64,000 bases of DNA from Acinetobacter sp. ANC 4910. Its GTDB lineage: Bacteria; Pseudomonadota; Gammaproteobacteria; Pseudomonadales; Moraxellaceae. The DNA is taken from contig NZ_SJNT01000005.1 of NCBI RefSeq assembly GCF_004331035.1, positions 62,001 through 126,000 on the forward strand, read 5' to 3'. The notes beneath the pieces were generated by a model. It searched no databases and was not told where the DNA came from. It was given only the letters and a program-made list of their open reading frames with translations. The position numbers and the translations under genes are program-made. This document shows positions 39,399 to 47,603 of this stretch, piece after piece; the stretch's first letter is position 1; each line of letters begins with the position of its first letter.

Positions 39399-40040
39399 AT
39401 GAGCACCAATACAATGTCTGCAAATGCGTGGTTATCTCAAGGCACATTAGTGCTTGCCAGTAACAACAAAGGTAAAATTGCTGAATTTGAGAAACTTTTT
39501 GCCGAACTTCAACTCCCAGTCAACGTTGTACCGCAAGGTCAACTGAATATTGAAGATGCTGTGGAAGACGGGCTCAGTTTTATTGAAAATGCCATTATTA
39601 AAGCCCGCCATGCCAGCCGTATTTCAGGTAAACCCGCGATTGCTGATGACTCGGGTATTTGTGTCCCAGTTTTAGATGGCGCACCAGGCATTTATTCAGC
39701 CCGTTTTGCAGGTGAACATGGCGATGATGCTGCCAACAACCAAAAGCTGTTAGAAAAATTAAAACCACTGCGTAAAGAGGGTGAAACTGTTGAAGGCATG
39801 TTCGTTTGCGTATTAGCGCTGGTACAACACGCCGAAGATCCACTCCCACAAATTTTCCAAGGCATTTGGAAAGGTGAAGTGCTCGAAGCTGAACGAGGTG
39901 AAAATGGTTTTGGCTATGACCCACTGTTTTGGTTACCCGAGTTAGGGCTTTCAAGTGCAGAAATGAGCAAAGAAGAAAAAAATAAAATCAGCCATCGTGG
40001 CCAAGCCATGCAACTTTTTAAACACAGTTTAGAAAAGTAA
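39399..40040 (+). CDS. rdgB: XTP/dITP pyrophosphatase
   Basis: House-cleaning enzyme that removes deaminated purine nucleotides (XTP, dITP, ITP) and so prevents their incorporation into DNA. The 213-residue protein shows LVLASNNKGKIAEFEKLF, IADDSGICVPVLDGAPGIYSARFAGE, GFGYDPLFW and the closing ISHRGQAM. It sits a little downstream of metX-metW, as in Pseudomonas, where the rdgB homologue follows metW with one gene between. It has its own start region here, separated by a convergent acetyltransferase gene. Confidence 0.96.
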   Translation: MSTNTMSANAWLSQGTLVLASNNKGKIAEFEKLFAELQLPVNVVPQGQLNIEDAVEDGLSFIENAIIKARHASRISGKPAIADDSGICVPVLDGAPGIYSARFAGEHGDDAANNQKLLEKLKPLRKEGETVEGMFVCVLALVQHAEDPLPQIFQGIWKGEVLEAERGENGFGYDPLFWLPELGLSSAEMSKEEKNKISHRGQAMQLFKHSLEK

Positions 40041-40050
40041 CTGAGACTTT

Positions 40051-40074
40051 TTGCTCTCTCTTTAGGGAGAGCAA
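40051..40074. terminator. Hairpin between convergent rdgB and AEC transporter genes
   Basis: Stem TTGCTCTC / GAGAGCAA. It lies between convergent stops and may terminate both, though neither side has a strong U-run directly after the stem. Confidence 0.45.
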
Positions 40075-40082
40075 GAACCTTT

Positions 40083-40961
40083 TTACATAAACAAATGCAA
40101 TAACACGCCATACAGGCTGACTACAACACAACTGACAATTGTCCCCGAAGCGATATATTTTGCTGACGTTCCTGTTCCCTGATAATGCGTTTCTAAAGCC
40201 ACAATATTTGCCGCAGGTGGCAAACAAAATAATAAGAACATGACCCCAATCGATTGTTCAATATGGGGTATAGGCAAAAAGCGATACGCCAACCCACATA
40301 AGACTAAACCACAAAGTAATTTCAAGCCTGCGGTTTGCGTACTTTGCCATAAATCTGCTCTATGAACTTTGGTGTGCCTGAGCCACATGCCCAACACACA
40401 CATGCCTGAAAAGGTCATGCCCAACTTTGCAGCAGAATATATCCAGTCAATGCCGTGCTGTTGTAGCCAGTGCTGTATACCCAACAACCAAAACAATACA
40501 GCCAAACTTAAAGCAACGATTGGGGGTGAATACACGACTTTTTTCAGAATAATACTGAGTGGCTGAGGTGTATCACTCACGGCAGTGACTGCCCAGAGGT
40601 TGCCAAAAATCGAACCACCGACATACAACGCCACCATGGCAGGACTGATTTCCGTGCCGAATAACGCAATCGCGAAAGGAAAGCCTAGCCACGCCATATT
40701 GACATAACTAAAGCACAAAGCACTCAACTTATTCTGTGAAAAATAGAGGAAAAAATAAAACAATAGAACAGCGACGCCAAAGCTAAACAACATCAGACTA
40801 AGGCTACCTGGCTGATAAAACACCATGTTGTAAATAATCACGATAGGGATAAAACAACGGGCCATAAGACTGGACAATCCAGTTTTTAACTTCGAAGCAA
40901 GAGGTGTGGTTGCAAGCATTAAACCTGTTAAAAATGCCAATAACGGCAACAGCAAAGCCAC
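40083..40961 (-). CDS. AEC-family (auxin efflux carrier type) transporter
   Basis: Inner-membrane transporter of 292 residues with eight to ten hydrophobic helices. It resembles the AEC family (PF03547): a first helix pair, then LSALCFSYVNMAWLGFPFAIALFG with the broken polar helix, and a second half with CLPPAANIVALETHYQ. Members export malonate, malate or small organic acids; the substrate here is not known. Monocistronic. The start at 40961 is weakly supported. Confidence 0.82.
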   Translation of the reverse strand: MALLLPLLAFLTGLMLATTPLASKLKTGLSSLMARCFIPIVIIYNMVFYQPGSLSLMLFSFGVAVLLFYFFLYFSQNKLSALCFSYVNMAWLGFPFAIALFGTEISPAMVALYVGGSIFGNLWAVTAVSDTPQPLSIILKKVVYSPPIVALSLAVLFWLLGIQHWLQQHGIDWIYSAAKLGMTFSGMCVLGMWLRHTKVHRADLWQSTQTAGLKLLCGLVLCGLAYRFLPIPHIEQSIGVMFLLFCLPPAANIVALETHYQGTGTSAKYIASGTIVSCVVVSLYGVLLHLFM

Positions 40962-41111
40962 ATCGATATTCCTTGAAATTTCACCAAAATATCATAGCAC
41001 CCATCGGACTTTTTTCCAGAAATCCCGTGTCTTTAAATTGCAATCCTATCGTCACACGCCTGTCATGTTGAACTGTTGAGATATGACATAAATAAAAAAG
41101 AGGAAATAAAT

Positions 41112-41330
41112 ATGGCGGGTTTATCGATTTGGCATGTATTGATTTTTGCAATTGTTGTGATCTTACTGTTTGGTACGTCTAAACTGAAAAACTTAGGCAA
41201 AGATGTCGGCGGTGCTATCAAAGACTTTAAAAAGTCGGTTAAAGAAGATGAGACAACCTCCACACTCAATCAACCACGTACTTTAGAACATCCCAGTACG
41301 GCGGAAGTTAAATCATCAACACGATCATAA
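41112..41330 (+). CDS. tatA: Twin-arginine translocase subunit TatA
   Basis: Pore-forming subunit of the Tat exporter for folded proteins. The 72-residue protein has one N-terminal membrane helix ([17 protein letters not shown]), the conserved hinge [22 protein letters not shown] forming the amphipathic helix, and a short polar tail. ATG at 41112 has AGAGGA upstream; the longer frame from 41076 covers that ribosome site and is rejected. First gene of tatABC; the next start is 18 bp after its stop. Confidence 0.95.
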   Translation: MAGLSIWHVLIFAIVVILLFGTSKLKNLGKDVGGAIKDFKKSVKEDETTSTLNQPRTLEHPSTAEVKSSTRS

Positions 41331-41348
41331 GCCACAGGTATTTACCCT

Positions 41349-41813
41349 ATGCTCAATATTGGAATGACTGAACTGTTGACCTTCGGCATCATTGCATTAT
41401 TGGTGCTGGGGCCAGACAAACTGCCCGAAGCGGCACGTTTTGCAGGTAAATGGTACGGTAAATTCAAACGCATGATCAGCAATGTACAGAATGATATAGA
41501 CCGTGAATTACGCATGTCTGAACTGCGTGAACAAATGCAAAATGAGATGAAACGTATTCAAGAACTTGAGCTAAAAATGCAGGCTCAGATGCAGGAATTA
41601 CAACAACAAAACCATAGCGCGATCGAACAACAACAGCAAAACAGCGTTACCGAAAATAAGAATCTATTTTTGACTTATATTCCACTCACACAGCAAAAAT
41701 ATTCAATGCTGTATCGGCACCGATTACTTTCGGTAGTGCCCTGCACAAATAAAATGGGGGCTTCTGTAGTGAGTTCTATCGAGCAATTGCCTGAATTAAA
41801 GGTGGCGGTATGA
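41349..41813 (+). CDS. tatB: Twin-arginine translocase subunit TatB
   Basis: Receptor-complex subunit that binds signal peptides with TatC. Of 154 residues, the N-terminal helix MLNIGMTELLTFGIIALLVLGP with the conserved GPDKLPEAARFAGKW hinge is clear. A long amphipathic, glutamine-rich coiled region at about 50-100 (MQNEMKRIQELELKMQAQMQ) follows. The C-terminal 50 residues are polar and not conserved-looking. Its stop overlaps the tatC start by four bases. Confidence 0.93.
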   Translation: MLNIGMTELLTFGIIALLVLGPDKLPEAARFAGKWYGKFKRMISNVQNDIDRELRMSELREQMQNEMKRIQELELKMQAQMQELQQQNHSAIEQQQQNSVTENKNLFLTYIPLTQQKYSMLYRHRLLSVVPCTNKMGASVVSSIEQLPELKVAV

Positions 41814-42586
41814 ATATAGAATCCAGTCGCTTGCCAAGTTCATTACAGCAAGACCAAGCAGCACTAGAAGAAATGCCAATCACTAAACATCTGGTCGCAT
41901 TAAGACAGCATTTGTTCAAAGTTGTCGGTTTATTGATTGTGCTATTCTTCTGCTTATTGCCTTTTGCCAATCATACCTATCAGCTCATGTCCGAGCCATT
42001 GCGCGCGCAGTTACCCATTTCATCGTCCATGATTGCGACAGATGTCACCGCAACCTTTATGGCACCTTTTAAGCTGAACTTTTTTGTGGCGCTGATGCTA
42101 GCCATGCCGTTTATTTTTTATCAAATCTGGGCATTCATTAAACCCGCACTGTATGAAAAAGAAAAAACGCTCGCACTGCCCTTATTGGTCGGTAGCATTG
42201 GTTTATTCTACGCAGGAATTGCCTTTGCCTACTACTTGGCTTTGCCCTCAATCTTGCATTTCTTTATGAGTGTAACGCCTGAAACGGTTGCACCTATGAC
42301 CGACATCAACAGCTATCTCACTTTCTGTTTAAAACTGTTTCTGGTCTTCGGTCTGACTTTTGAAATTCCAGTGATTACTTTATTGCTGATTTTGATTGGC
42401 TTGGTCTCCACACAGCAGTTGGTGGAAAAACGGCGTTTTATTGTGGTTGGATGTTTCTTCGTTTCCATGTTCGTCACACCACCCGATGCCTTATCTATGA
42501 TTATGCTGGCAGTTCCCATGTGGATCCTGTTCGAGTTGGGCTTATTTTTTGGAAAACTCATTGAAAAGAAAAGAAGTATTGCATAA
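41810..42586 (+). CDS. tatC: Twin-arginine translocase subunit TatC
   Basis: Six-helix membrane protein that recognises twin-arginine signal peptides. The 258 residues have the N-terminal amphipathic HLVALRQHLFKVV (family H-L-x-E-L-R-x-R), FYQIWAFIKPALYEKEK, the periplasmic loop before FCLKLFLVFGLTFEIPVITLLLI, and a C-terminal basic end. It overlaps tatB by ATGA, so translation is coupled. A TTCG hairpin with eight T closes the operon, and the next gene encodes a likely Tat substrate. Confidence 0.95.
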   Translation: MNIESSRLPSSLQQDQAALEEMPITKHLVALRQHLFKVVGLLIVLFFCLLPFANHTYQLMSEPLRAQLPISSSMIATDVTATFMAPFKLNFFVALMLAMPFIFYQIWAFIKPALYEKEKTLALPLLVGSIGLFYAGIAFAYYLALPSILHFFMSVTPETVAPMTDINSYLTFCLKLFLVFGLTFEIPVITLLLILIGLVSTQQLVEKRRFIVVGCFFVSMFVTPPDALSMIMLAVPMWILFELGLFFGKLIEKKRSIA

Positions 42587-42604
42587 AGGCAATCGCTTTA
42601 ACTC

Positions 42605-42629
42605 AGCAGACTTCGGTCTGCTTTTTTTT
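42605..42629 (+). terminator. Intrinsic terminator of tatABC
   Basis: Stem AGCAGAC / GTCTGCT on a TTCG tetraloop followed by a run of seven to eight T. Confidence 0.95.
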
Positions 42630-42647
42630 CATCAAAATGACTTCATT

Positions 42648-42687
42648 TTTTCACCAGATTTTCACTATTTGGTAAAAGTCTTGTCAC
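42648..42687 (+). promoter_or_regulatory. Phased 11-bp repeats upstream of the PhoX-family gene
   Basis: TTTTCAC at 42648-42654, TTTTCAC at 42659-42665 and TTGTCAC at 42681-42687 lie in 11-bp phase (one position skipped). Tandem 11-bp spacing is the geometry of PhoB sites, but the match to CTGTCAT is weak for the first two. Candidate site only. Confidence 0.35.
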
Positions 42688-42743
42688 ATTAATTCCCTAA
42701 GTTAATGACAACTTTATAACTTATTGATGAATTAGGAAAAATC

Positions 42744-44918
42744 ATGACCGATTTGATGCCATATCACGAAGATCAAGAACTAGATAATAATACCTCTGAT
42801 AATGCTCACTTCCGTGACATCTTAGAACAGCGTATGACACGCCGCAGCCTTATTGGTAAAACTGCAAGTGGTGCTGTCGCACTCGCATTGGCATCCTCAT
42901 TAACCGCGTGTAGTGACGATGATAACGATAATGCAACACCGCCAACCACACCTGTAGATCCGAATAAAAAACCAACAGAACTCACCTTCTCTGTGGTGAA
43001 TAAAAACTTAGATGATATTGTAACTGTACCAGAAGGCTATCAAGCGACTGTCCTCTATGCAGTTGGCGATTCGATCAATCCAAGCTATGCCGATTGGGAT
43101 GACAACAATATTCCTTCAGGTCCAAGCTTCCAGTTCCGTTCTGGAGACTGCCATGACGGTATGCACTATTTTGGTTTAAGCAGTAGCAGCAAATTTGATG
43201 ACACAGTGTCGACGGAAGGTTTGCTGGTGATGAACCACGAATATATCAACCAAACGTTCCTGCATCCTACAGGTGCCACTAAAGTGGATGGTCGCCGCCC
43301 AGAAGACGAAGTCATTCGTGAAACCAATGCACATGGCGTATCCGTTGTGCATATTAAAAAAGACAGTGCTACACAAAAAGTAGAGATTGTAAAAAACTCA
43401 CTCTTTAACCGTCGTATTACTGCATCAACAGTCATGGATTTTGCGGGTGCCGCAGCAAATTCAGATTGGGTCAAAACCAAGTTCTCTCCTGTGGGCAAGC
43501 AAACCCGCGGTACGCACAACAACTGTGGTAATGGCTATACTCCTTGGGGCACCTACCTCACCACGGAAGAAAACTTTATTGGTTATTTTGCGCGTAGTGC
43601 AACAGATGATGCCAACCGTACTGCAGCCGAAATTGTCGCACTGAAACGCTATGGTCTAAAAGCAGGTTCAAGCTCACGTTATGGCTGGGAAACTGCACTC
43701 GGACAAGTTGAATCGCAAGATCTGTATGACCGTTGGAATGCCAGTGTCGTGGCAGATCAGGCGACAGCAGACTATCGTAATGGACCGAACACTTTTGGTT
43801 GGATGGTCGAAATTGATCCCTTTGACCGTGGTCAAAACCCTGTAAAGCGTACGTCTCTAGGTCGTTTTGCCCATGAAGACAGTGCTTGCCGTGCAGTACA
43901 AGGTGAACCTTTAGCCTTCTATATGGGCGATGATTCACGCGGCGAATACATCTATAAATTTGTTTCCACTGCCAACTGGGACAATAAAGATGTCAATGGT
44001 GGTTATACCGCTGGTGACAAATACATGAATAACGGCACTTTATATGTCGCCAAATTCAACAGTGATGGTTCAGGTCAGTGGTTAGAACTTAGTTATGGTA
44101 AGAATGGTTTAGATACCTCAAACAGCATCTATCCATTTAGCTCACAAGCTGATGTTGTGACTTTTGCGCGTCTTGCAGCCGATGCAGTGGGTGCAACAAA
44201 AATGGACCGTCCTGAGTGGGCAACCGTGAACCCTGTAAATGGTGAAGTTTACGTTACCCTAACCAACAACTCGAAGCGTGGACTTGACTATCCAACAGAT
44301 GCTGCCAACCCACGTAACTATAGCGACCCAGAAGGTGGTAAAGGGAACGTCAATGGTCACATTATTCGCTTTAAAGAAACCGACAGTAAAACCACAGCGA
44401 CAGCCTTCACTTGGGACATCTACCTGTTTGGTTCGGAAGCTGCTATGGCTGCCAACATCAACTTGTCAGGCTTGACGGATAATAATGATTTATCTTCACC
44501 AGATGGCATGTGGTTTGACCCACGTGGTGTATTGTGGATTCAAACTGATGATGGTGCCTACACAGACGTCACCAACTGCATGATGTTAGCAGCGTTGCCG
44601 GGACAAATTGGCGATGGTGCAGCAACCACAGCCATCAATGGTCAGGCCACCATTGCGGGTGCTCAAGTCACGGATAAGACCTTACGTCGTTTCTTGGTGG
44701 GACCAAAAGAGTGTGAGATTACAGGGATTGCCATGACACCTGATTACAAAGCCATCTTCATTAATGTACAGCATCCGGGTGAAGATTCGGCCAGCTATGA
44801 TGCAGCAACCAGCCATTGGCCAGCAACGCAAACTAATCCAGGCAACAGCACGGCACGTCCACGCTCTGCAACAGTTGTCATTACCCGTAAAGATGGCGGT
44901 GTCATCGCGGGTGCATAA
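42744..44918 (+). CDS. PhoX-family (DUF839) exported phosphatase-like protein
   Basis: Protein of 724 residues with a late twin-arginine motif TRRSLIGK (32-39), a hydrophobic stretch, and a possible lipobox LTAC (Cys 56), so it looks like a Tat-exported lipoprotein. The body is a beta-propeller type with hallmarks of the PhoX family: HNNCGNGYTPWGTYLTTEENF, EDSACRAVQGEPLAFYMGDDSRGEYIYKF, GLLVMNHEY and SSPDGMWFDPRGVLWIQTD. PhoX alkaline phosphatases use calcium and iron and free phosphate from organic esters in the periplasm. It lies directly after tatABC. Exact activity is inferred. Confidence 0.88.
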   Translation: MTDLMPYHEDQELDNNTSDNAHFRDILEQRMTRRSLIGKTASGAVALALASSLTACSDDDNDNATPPTTPVDPNKKPTELTFSVVNKNLDDIVTVPEGYQATVLYAVGDSINPSYADWDDNNIPSGPSFQFRSGDCHDGMHYFGLSSSSKFDDTVSTEGLLVMNHEYINQTFLHPTGATKVDGRRPEDEVIRETNAHGVSVVHIKKDSATQKVEIVKNSLFNRRITASTVMDFAGAAANSDWVKTKFSPVGKQTRGTHNNCGNGYTPWGTYLTTEENFIGYFARSATDDANRTAAEIVALKRYGLKAGSSSRYGWETALGQVESQDLYDRWNASVVADQATADYRNGPNTFGWMVEIDPFDRGQNPVKRTSLGRFAHEDSACRAVQGEPLAFYMGDDSRGEYIYKFVSTANWDNKDVNGGYTAGDKYMNNGTLYVAKFNSDGSGQWLELSYGKNGLDTSNSIYPFSSQADVVTFARLAADAVGATKMDRPEWATVNPVNGEVYVTLTNNSKRGLDYPTDAANPRNYSDPEGGKGNVNGHIIRFKETDSKTTATAFTWDIYLFGSEAAMAANINLSGLTDNNDLSSPDGMWFDPRGVLWIQTDDGAYTDVTNCMMLAALPGQIGDGAATTAINGQATIAGAQVTDKTLRRFLVGPKECEITGIAMTPDYKAIFINVQHPGEDSASYDAATSHWPATQTNPGNSTARPRSATVVITRKDGGVIAGA

Positions 44919-44928
44919 TCCAAAACTA

Positions 44929-44959
44929 AAAAAATGCCGACGTGATGTCGGCATTTTTT
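44929..44959. terminator. Bidirectional terminator between phoX-family and NRDE genes
   Basis: Stem AAAAAATGCCGAC / GTCGGCATTTTTT with a five-base loop, between convergent genes. It overlaps the NRDE stop codon by two bases. Confidence 0.95.
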
Positions 44960-45752
44960 ATGCGTCTTCACAGCCCATGAAAGGCGAGTGTATTTGCACG
45001 ATCTGTCCTTGCACTTCGCCTTGTTGTGATTTTTCCATCCAGTTCCAACCGCTGTTACTCATTCTCAAGAAATTAGAGCAACGGGTCCCATAGGCAGGAC
45101 TCTGAATAAAGGTGGAAGACAAGAGTGCCTCCATCTCAGGGCTAATGCCCGTATCTGGTAAAAGCTCAGGAATAATTTTCCGTTCATCTTCCAGAATATC
45201 CCATACCGCATATTGCAGTTCCGCTTCTGAACTTTCTCTACGTTGTAACATCGGCAATAATTCTTGGGTAAAGCGTTTACGCAAATGCCGAGTTTTTTCC
45301 CAATGCTCTGTCATCAAGCCATTCGACACCACATACACGCCTTTTGCGAGTACTTGCGGTGCTTCACCACGATTACTCATATAAATCGCCTGTTCCCGAT
45401 CTCCCAAAAACAAATTAAAACCTGCATATTCGCGTTGTTGCTGTTCTAGCTGTTTTGCAAAGCGAATCGGTGCCAAATCTGATTCTAAAAATGCTTGGAC
45501 CAAATGCCCACGTGAAGTTGGATAGCTCTGCTGATCTCGTCCATCACGAAAATTGGTCACAATGGCCCAACGACCTGTTGGTGTTACGCCCATCCAAGTC
45601 CCGCCCGATTGCAGATCTTTGCCTGCGATGACGGGGCTGTTTGACCATATCGATAAGGCCTGCGTTGGACGATGATAGAACTCATCTCGGTTTGAAATTA
45701 GGCATAACGGCGTTTGCTCTAAAATATGCCATGCGAGTACCACAATACACAT
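44958..45752 (-). CDS. NRDE (TANGO2-like) family protein
   Basis: Protein of 264 residues that begins MCIVVLAW and carries the name-giving motif SNRDEFYHRPT (about 20-30), followed by SGGTWMGVTPTGRWAIVTNFR. These features are shared with eukaryotic TANGO2. An N-terminal Cys exposed after Met removal suggests an Ntn-hydrolase-like fold, but no activity is established; links to haem handling were proposed for the family. It is convergent with the PhoX-family gene and divergent from lgt. Confidence 0.9.
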   Translation of the reverse strand: MCIVVLAWHILEQTPLCLISNRDEFYHRPTQALSIWSNSPVIAGKDLQSGGTWMGVTPTGRWAIVTNFRDGRDQQSYPTSRGHLVQAFLESDLAPIRFAKQLEQQQREYAGFNLFLGDREQAIYMSNRGEAPQVLAKGVYVVSNGLMTEHWEKTRHLRKRFTQELLPMLQRRESSEAELQYAVWDILEDERKIIPELLPDTGISPEMEALLSSTFIQSPAYGTRCSNFLRMSNSGWNWMEKSQQGEVQGQIVQIHSPFMGCEDA

Positions 45753-45845
45753 AAATTTTGCTCTATATCTTTACACATTGAATGTACAACATTTTTCATT
45801 GTATTCCGCTAAAATCTCTATAAAACATAATGACTAGGAACAGGA

Positions 45846-46658
45846 ATGCTCACCTATCCAAATATTGACCCGATTGCGATCTCATTGGGTCCCTTACAAG
45901 TCCATTGGTATGGACTGATGTACTTATTGGCTTTCCTTTTTGCATGGGGACTCGCCACGTATCGTGCCAAACTCAGAACAGGCTGGACCTCAGATATGGT
46001 CTCTGATCTGATTTTTTACGGCGCGCTTGGGGTCGTGATTGGTGGTCGTGTCGGTTATGTATTCTTTTATGGCTTTGAACAATTTCTTGCTAATCCATTG
46101 TGGTTATTCCAAGTCTGGACTGGGGGAATGAGTTTCCACGGTGGTTTTCTTGGGGTAATGATTGCCATGTTACTCTGGTGCAAAAAGTATCAAATGACAT
46201 GGTTCCAGACCTTAGACTTTATTGCGCCGTGTGTCCCAACAGGCTTGATGTTTGGTCGTATTGGTAACTTTATTGGCGGTGAACTGTATGGTCGCCCTGT
46301 CTCTGACCCTAACTTTGCACTGGGAATGATTTTTCCAACTGACCCTTTGCAACTGGTTCGCCACCCTTCTCAGCTTTACCAAGCGCTATGTGAAGGGCTG
46401 ATTCTGTTTATTGTCCTATGGTGGTTCAGCTCTAAACCACGTCCCCGTATGGCGGTATCTGCACTATTCTTAATTGGCTATGGTATTGCACGCTTTGTGG
46501 TCGAGTTCTTCCGCGAACCTGACAATGGTCAATTGTTTATTGCATGGATGAGTAAAGGTCAATTCTTAACTATTCCGATGATTCTGATTGGTATCTGGAT
46601 GCTCTGGTATGCCTACCAGAAGAAAGTCTACGATTGGGGCCCCCTTAAAAATAATTAA
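45846..46658 (+). CDS. lgt: Prolipoprotein diacylglyceryl transferase
   Basis: Attaches diacylglyceryl to the lipobox cysteine of lipoproteins, the first step of lipoprotein maturation. The 270-residue protein has seven helices and shows VHWYGLMYLLAF, the GGRVGYVFFYG arginine loop, SFHGGFLG, and the signature GRIGNFIGGELYGR with the essential arginine and asparagine. RHPSQLYQALCEG follows. ATG at 45846 has an AGGAACAGG ribosome site. It probably serves the many lipoproteins here. thyA follows further down, as in E. coli, but with three genes inserted between. Confidence 0.96.
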   Translation: MLTYPNIDPIAISLGPLQVHWYGLMYLLAFLFAWGLATYRAKLRTGWTSDMVSDLIFYGALGVVIGGRVGYVFFYGFEQFLANPLWLFQVWTGGMSFHGGFLGVMIAMLLWCKKYQMTWFQTLDFIAPCVPTGLMFGRIGNFIGGELYGRPVSDPNFALGMIFPTDPLQLVRHPSQLYQALCEGLILFIVLWWFSSKPRPRMAVSALFLIGYGIARFVVEFFREPDNGQLFIAWMSKGQFLTIPMILIGIWMLWYAYQKKVYDWGPLKNN

Positions 46659-46751
46659 TTCTGTACTTCTTTACCCTAGAGTACGATCCGTGCGTCGTGC
46701 TCTAGCATGTGCTAAAGTTTAAATTCTCTTGCTACCTCCCTCTTAAAATCT

Positions 46752-47126
46752 ATGCTCGAATTCTGGTTTGATCCCAAAATCGCTGTATTCAAAAAACTGG
46801 CACTGTTTGTTCTGATTGGCTTAGTGACCGCGGGGCTGTATTGGATGCAACCCTTAACACTCGACGCAATTTTAATGTTCATGGGAACAGGGATTGTGTT
46901 TCTGATCTGTCGTTATTGCAAAATCCACTTTGCTAGCGCTCATCCTACTGGGCTCCTATATCGTTTATTTACCTGGATTCCATTAGCACTACTTTTAGCA
47001 CTGATTTTTATGCATCTTAAATCAGGGGACATTCTCATTCCTGGCGCGCAAGGTATTGGCTTCATGGCATTGTCTATCTGCCTGTTTTCGCCGCTATCAC
47101 TGCTCAATCAACATAAGCAGGATTAA
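46752..47126 (+). CDS. Small four-helix membrane protein, MLEFW type (first of a pair)
   Basis: Unrecognised membrane protein of 124 residues with about four hydrophobic helices (17-34, 40-55, 72-88 and 95-115) and little charged sequence. It begins MLEFWFDP and is followed five bases later by a gene starting MLEFWYSE of the same length and topology, so the pair looks like a tandem duplication that diverged. It lies 93 bp after lgt. No motif points to a function; a two-subunit membrane complex is a guess. Confidence 0.7.
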   Translation: MLEFWFDPKIAVFKKLALFVLIGLVTAGLYWMQPLTLDAILMFMGTGIVFLICRYCKIHFASAHPTGLLYRLFTWIPLALLLALIFMHLKSGDILIPGAQGIGFMALSICLFSPLSLLNQHKQD

Positions 47127-47134
47127 ACCCATTG

Positions 47135-47506
47135 ATGCTCGAATTTTGGTATTCCGAACGCTGTAGCCGTGAAATCAAATTGCTCAGCAGCATTGTGGTG
47201 TGTAGCGCTATTTATTTCTGCTCCAGCATTGCTCAACTTGCACCGCTCTGGGTGGGATTAAGTCTGATATTGGGCGTTTTGATTCATGTCCTGTTTACAC
47301 AATATCTGAAATTGGCAACTTCACATCCTTATCGAATCACGCTTCGCAATGGAATTTATATATTCCAATTGTTTGCGCTTTTAAGCTTGGCGTACATATT
47401 ACCAGAACAGCATAAATGGGTGCTGTGGTTACAATGCATTGGCTTTCATGCTCTTGGATTGTTTTTGGTTTCAATTTATAGCAACCGCGCCAAACGTCAT
47501 GCTTAG
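47135..47506 (+). CDS. Small four-helix membrane protein, MLEFW type (second of a pair)
   Basis: Unrecognised membrane protein of 123 residues with four hydrophobic helices, starting MLEFWYSERCSREIKLL. It resembles its upstream neighbour in length, topology and the MLEFW opening, but little else. TTG at 47132 and ATG at 47135 are adjacent starts; I chose the ATG. The C-terminus is basic (NRAKRH), which fits a cytoplasmic tail. The gene ends before a strong bidirectional terminator. Confidence 0.7.
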   Translation: MLEFWYSERCSREIKLLSSIVVCSAIYFCSSIAQLAPLWVGLSLILGVLIHVLFTQYLKLATSHPYRITLRNGIYIFQLFALLSLAYILPEQHKWVLWLQCIGFHALGLFLVSIYSNRAKRHA

Positions 47507-47543
47507 CGTCACCATCAAAGAGTGGATCGAATATCCCTTAAAT

Positions 47544-47582
47544 AAAAAGACCGTTTATCTGTAGTAAATAAACGGTCTTTTT
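47544..47582. terminator. Bidirectional terminator
   Basis: Perfect 15-bp stem AAAAAGACCGTTTAT / ATAAACGGTCTTTTT with a nine-base loop, between convergent genes. Confidence 0.95.
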
Positions 47583-47603
47583 ATCTGCTCATTACAGTTT
47601 GGT

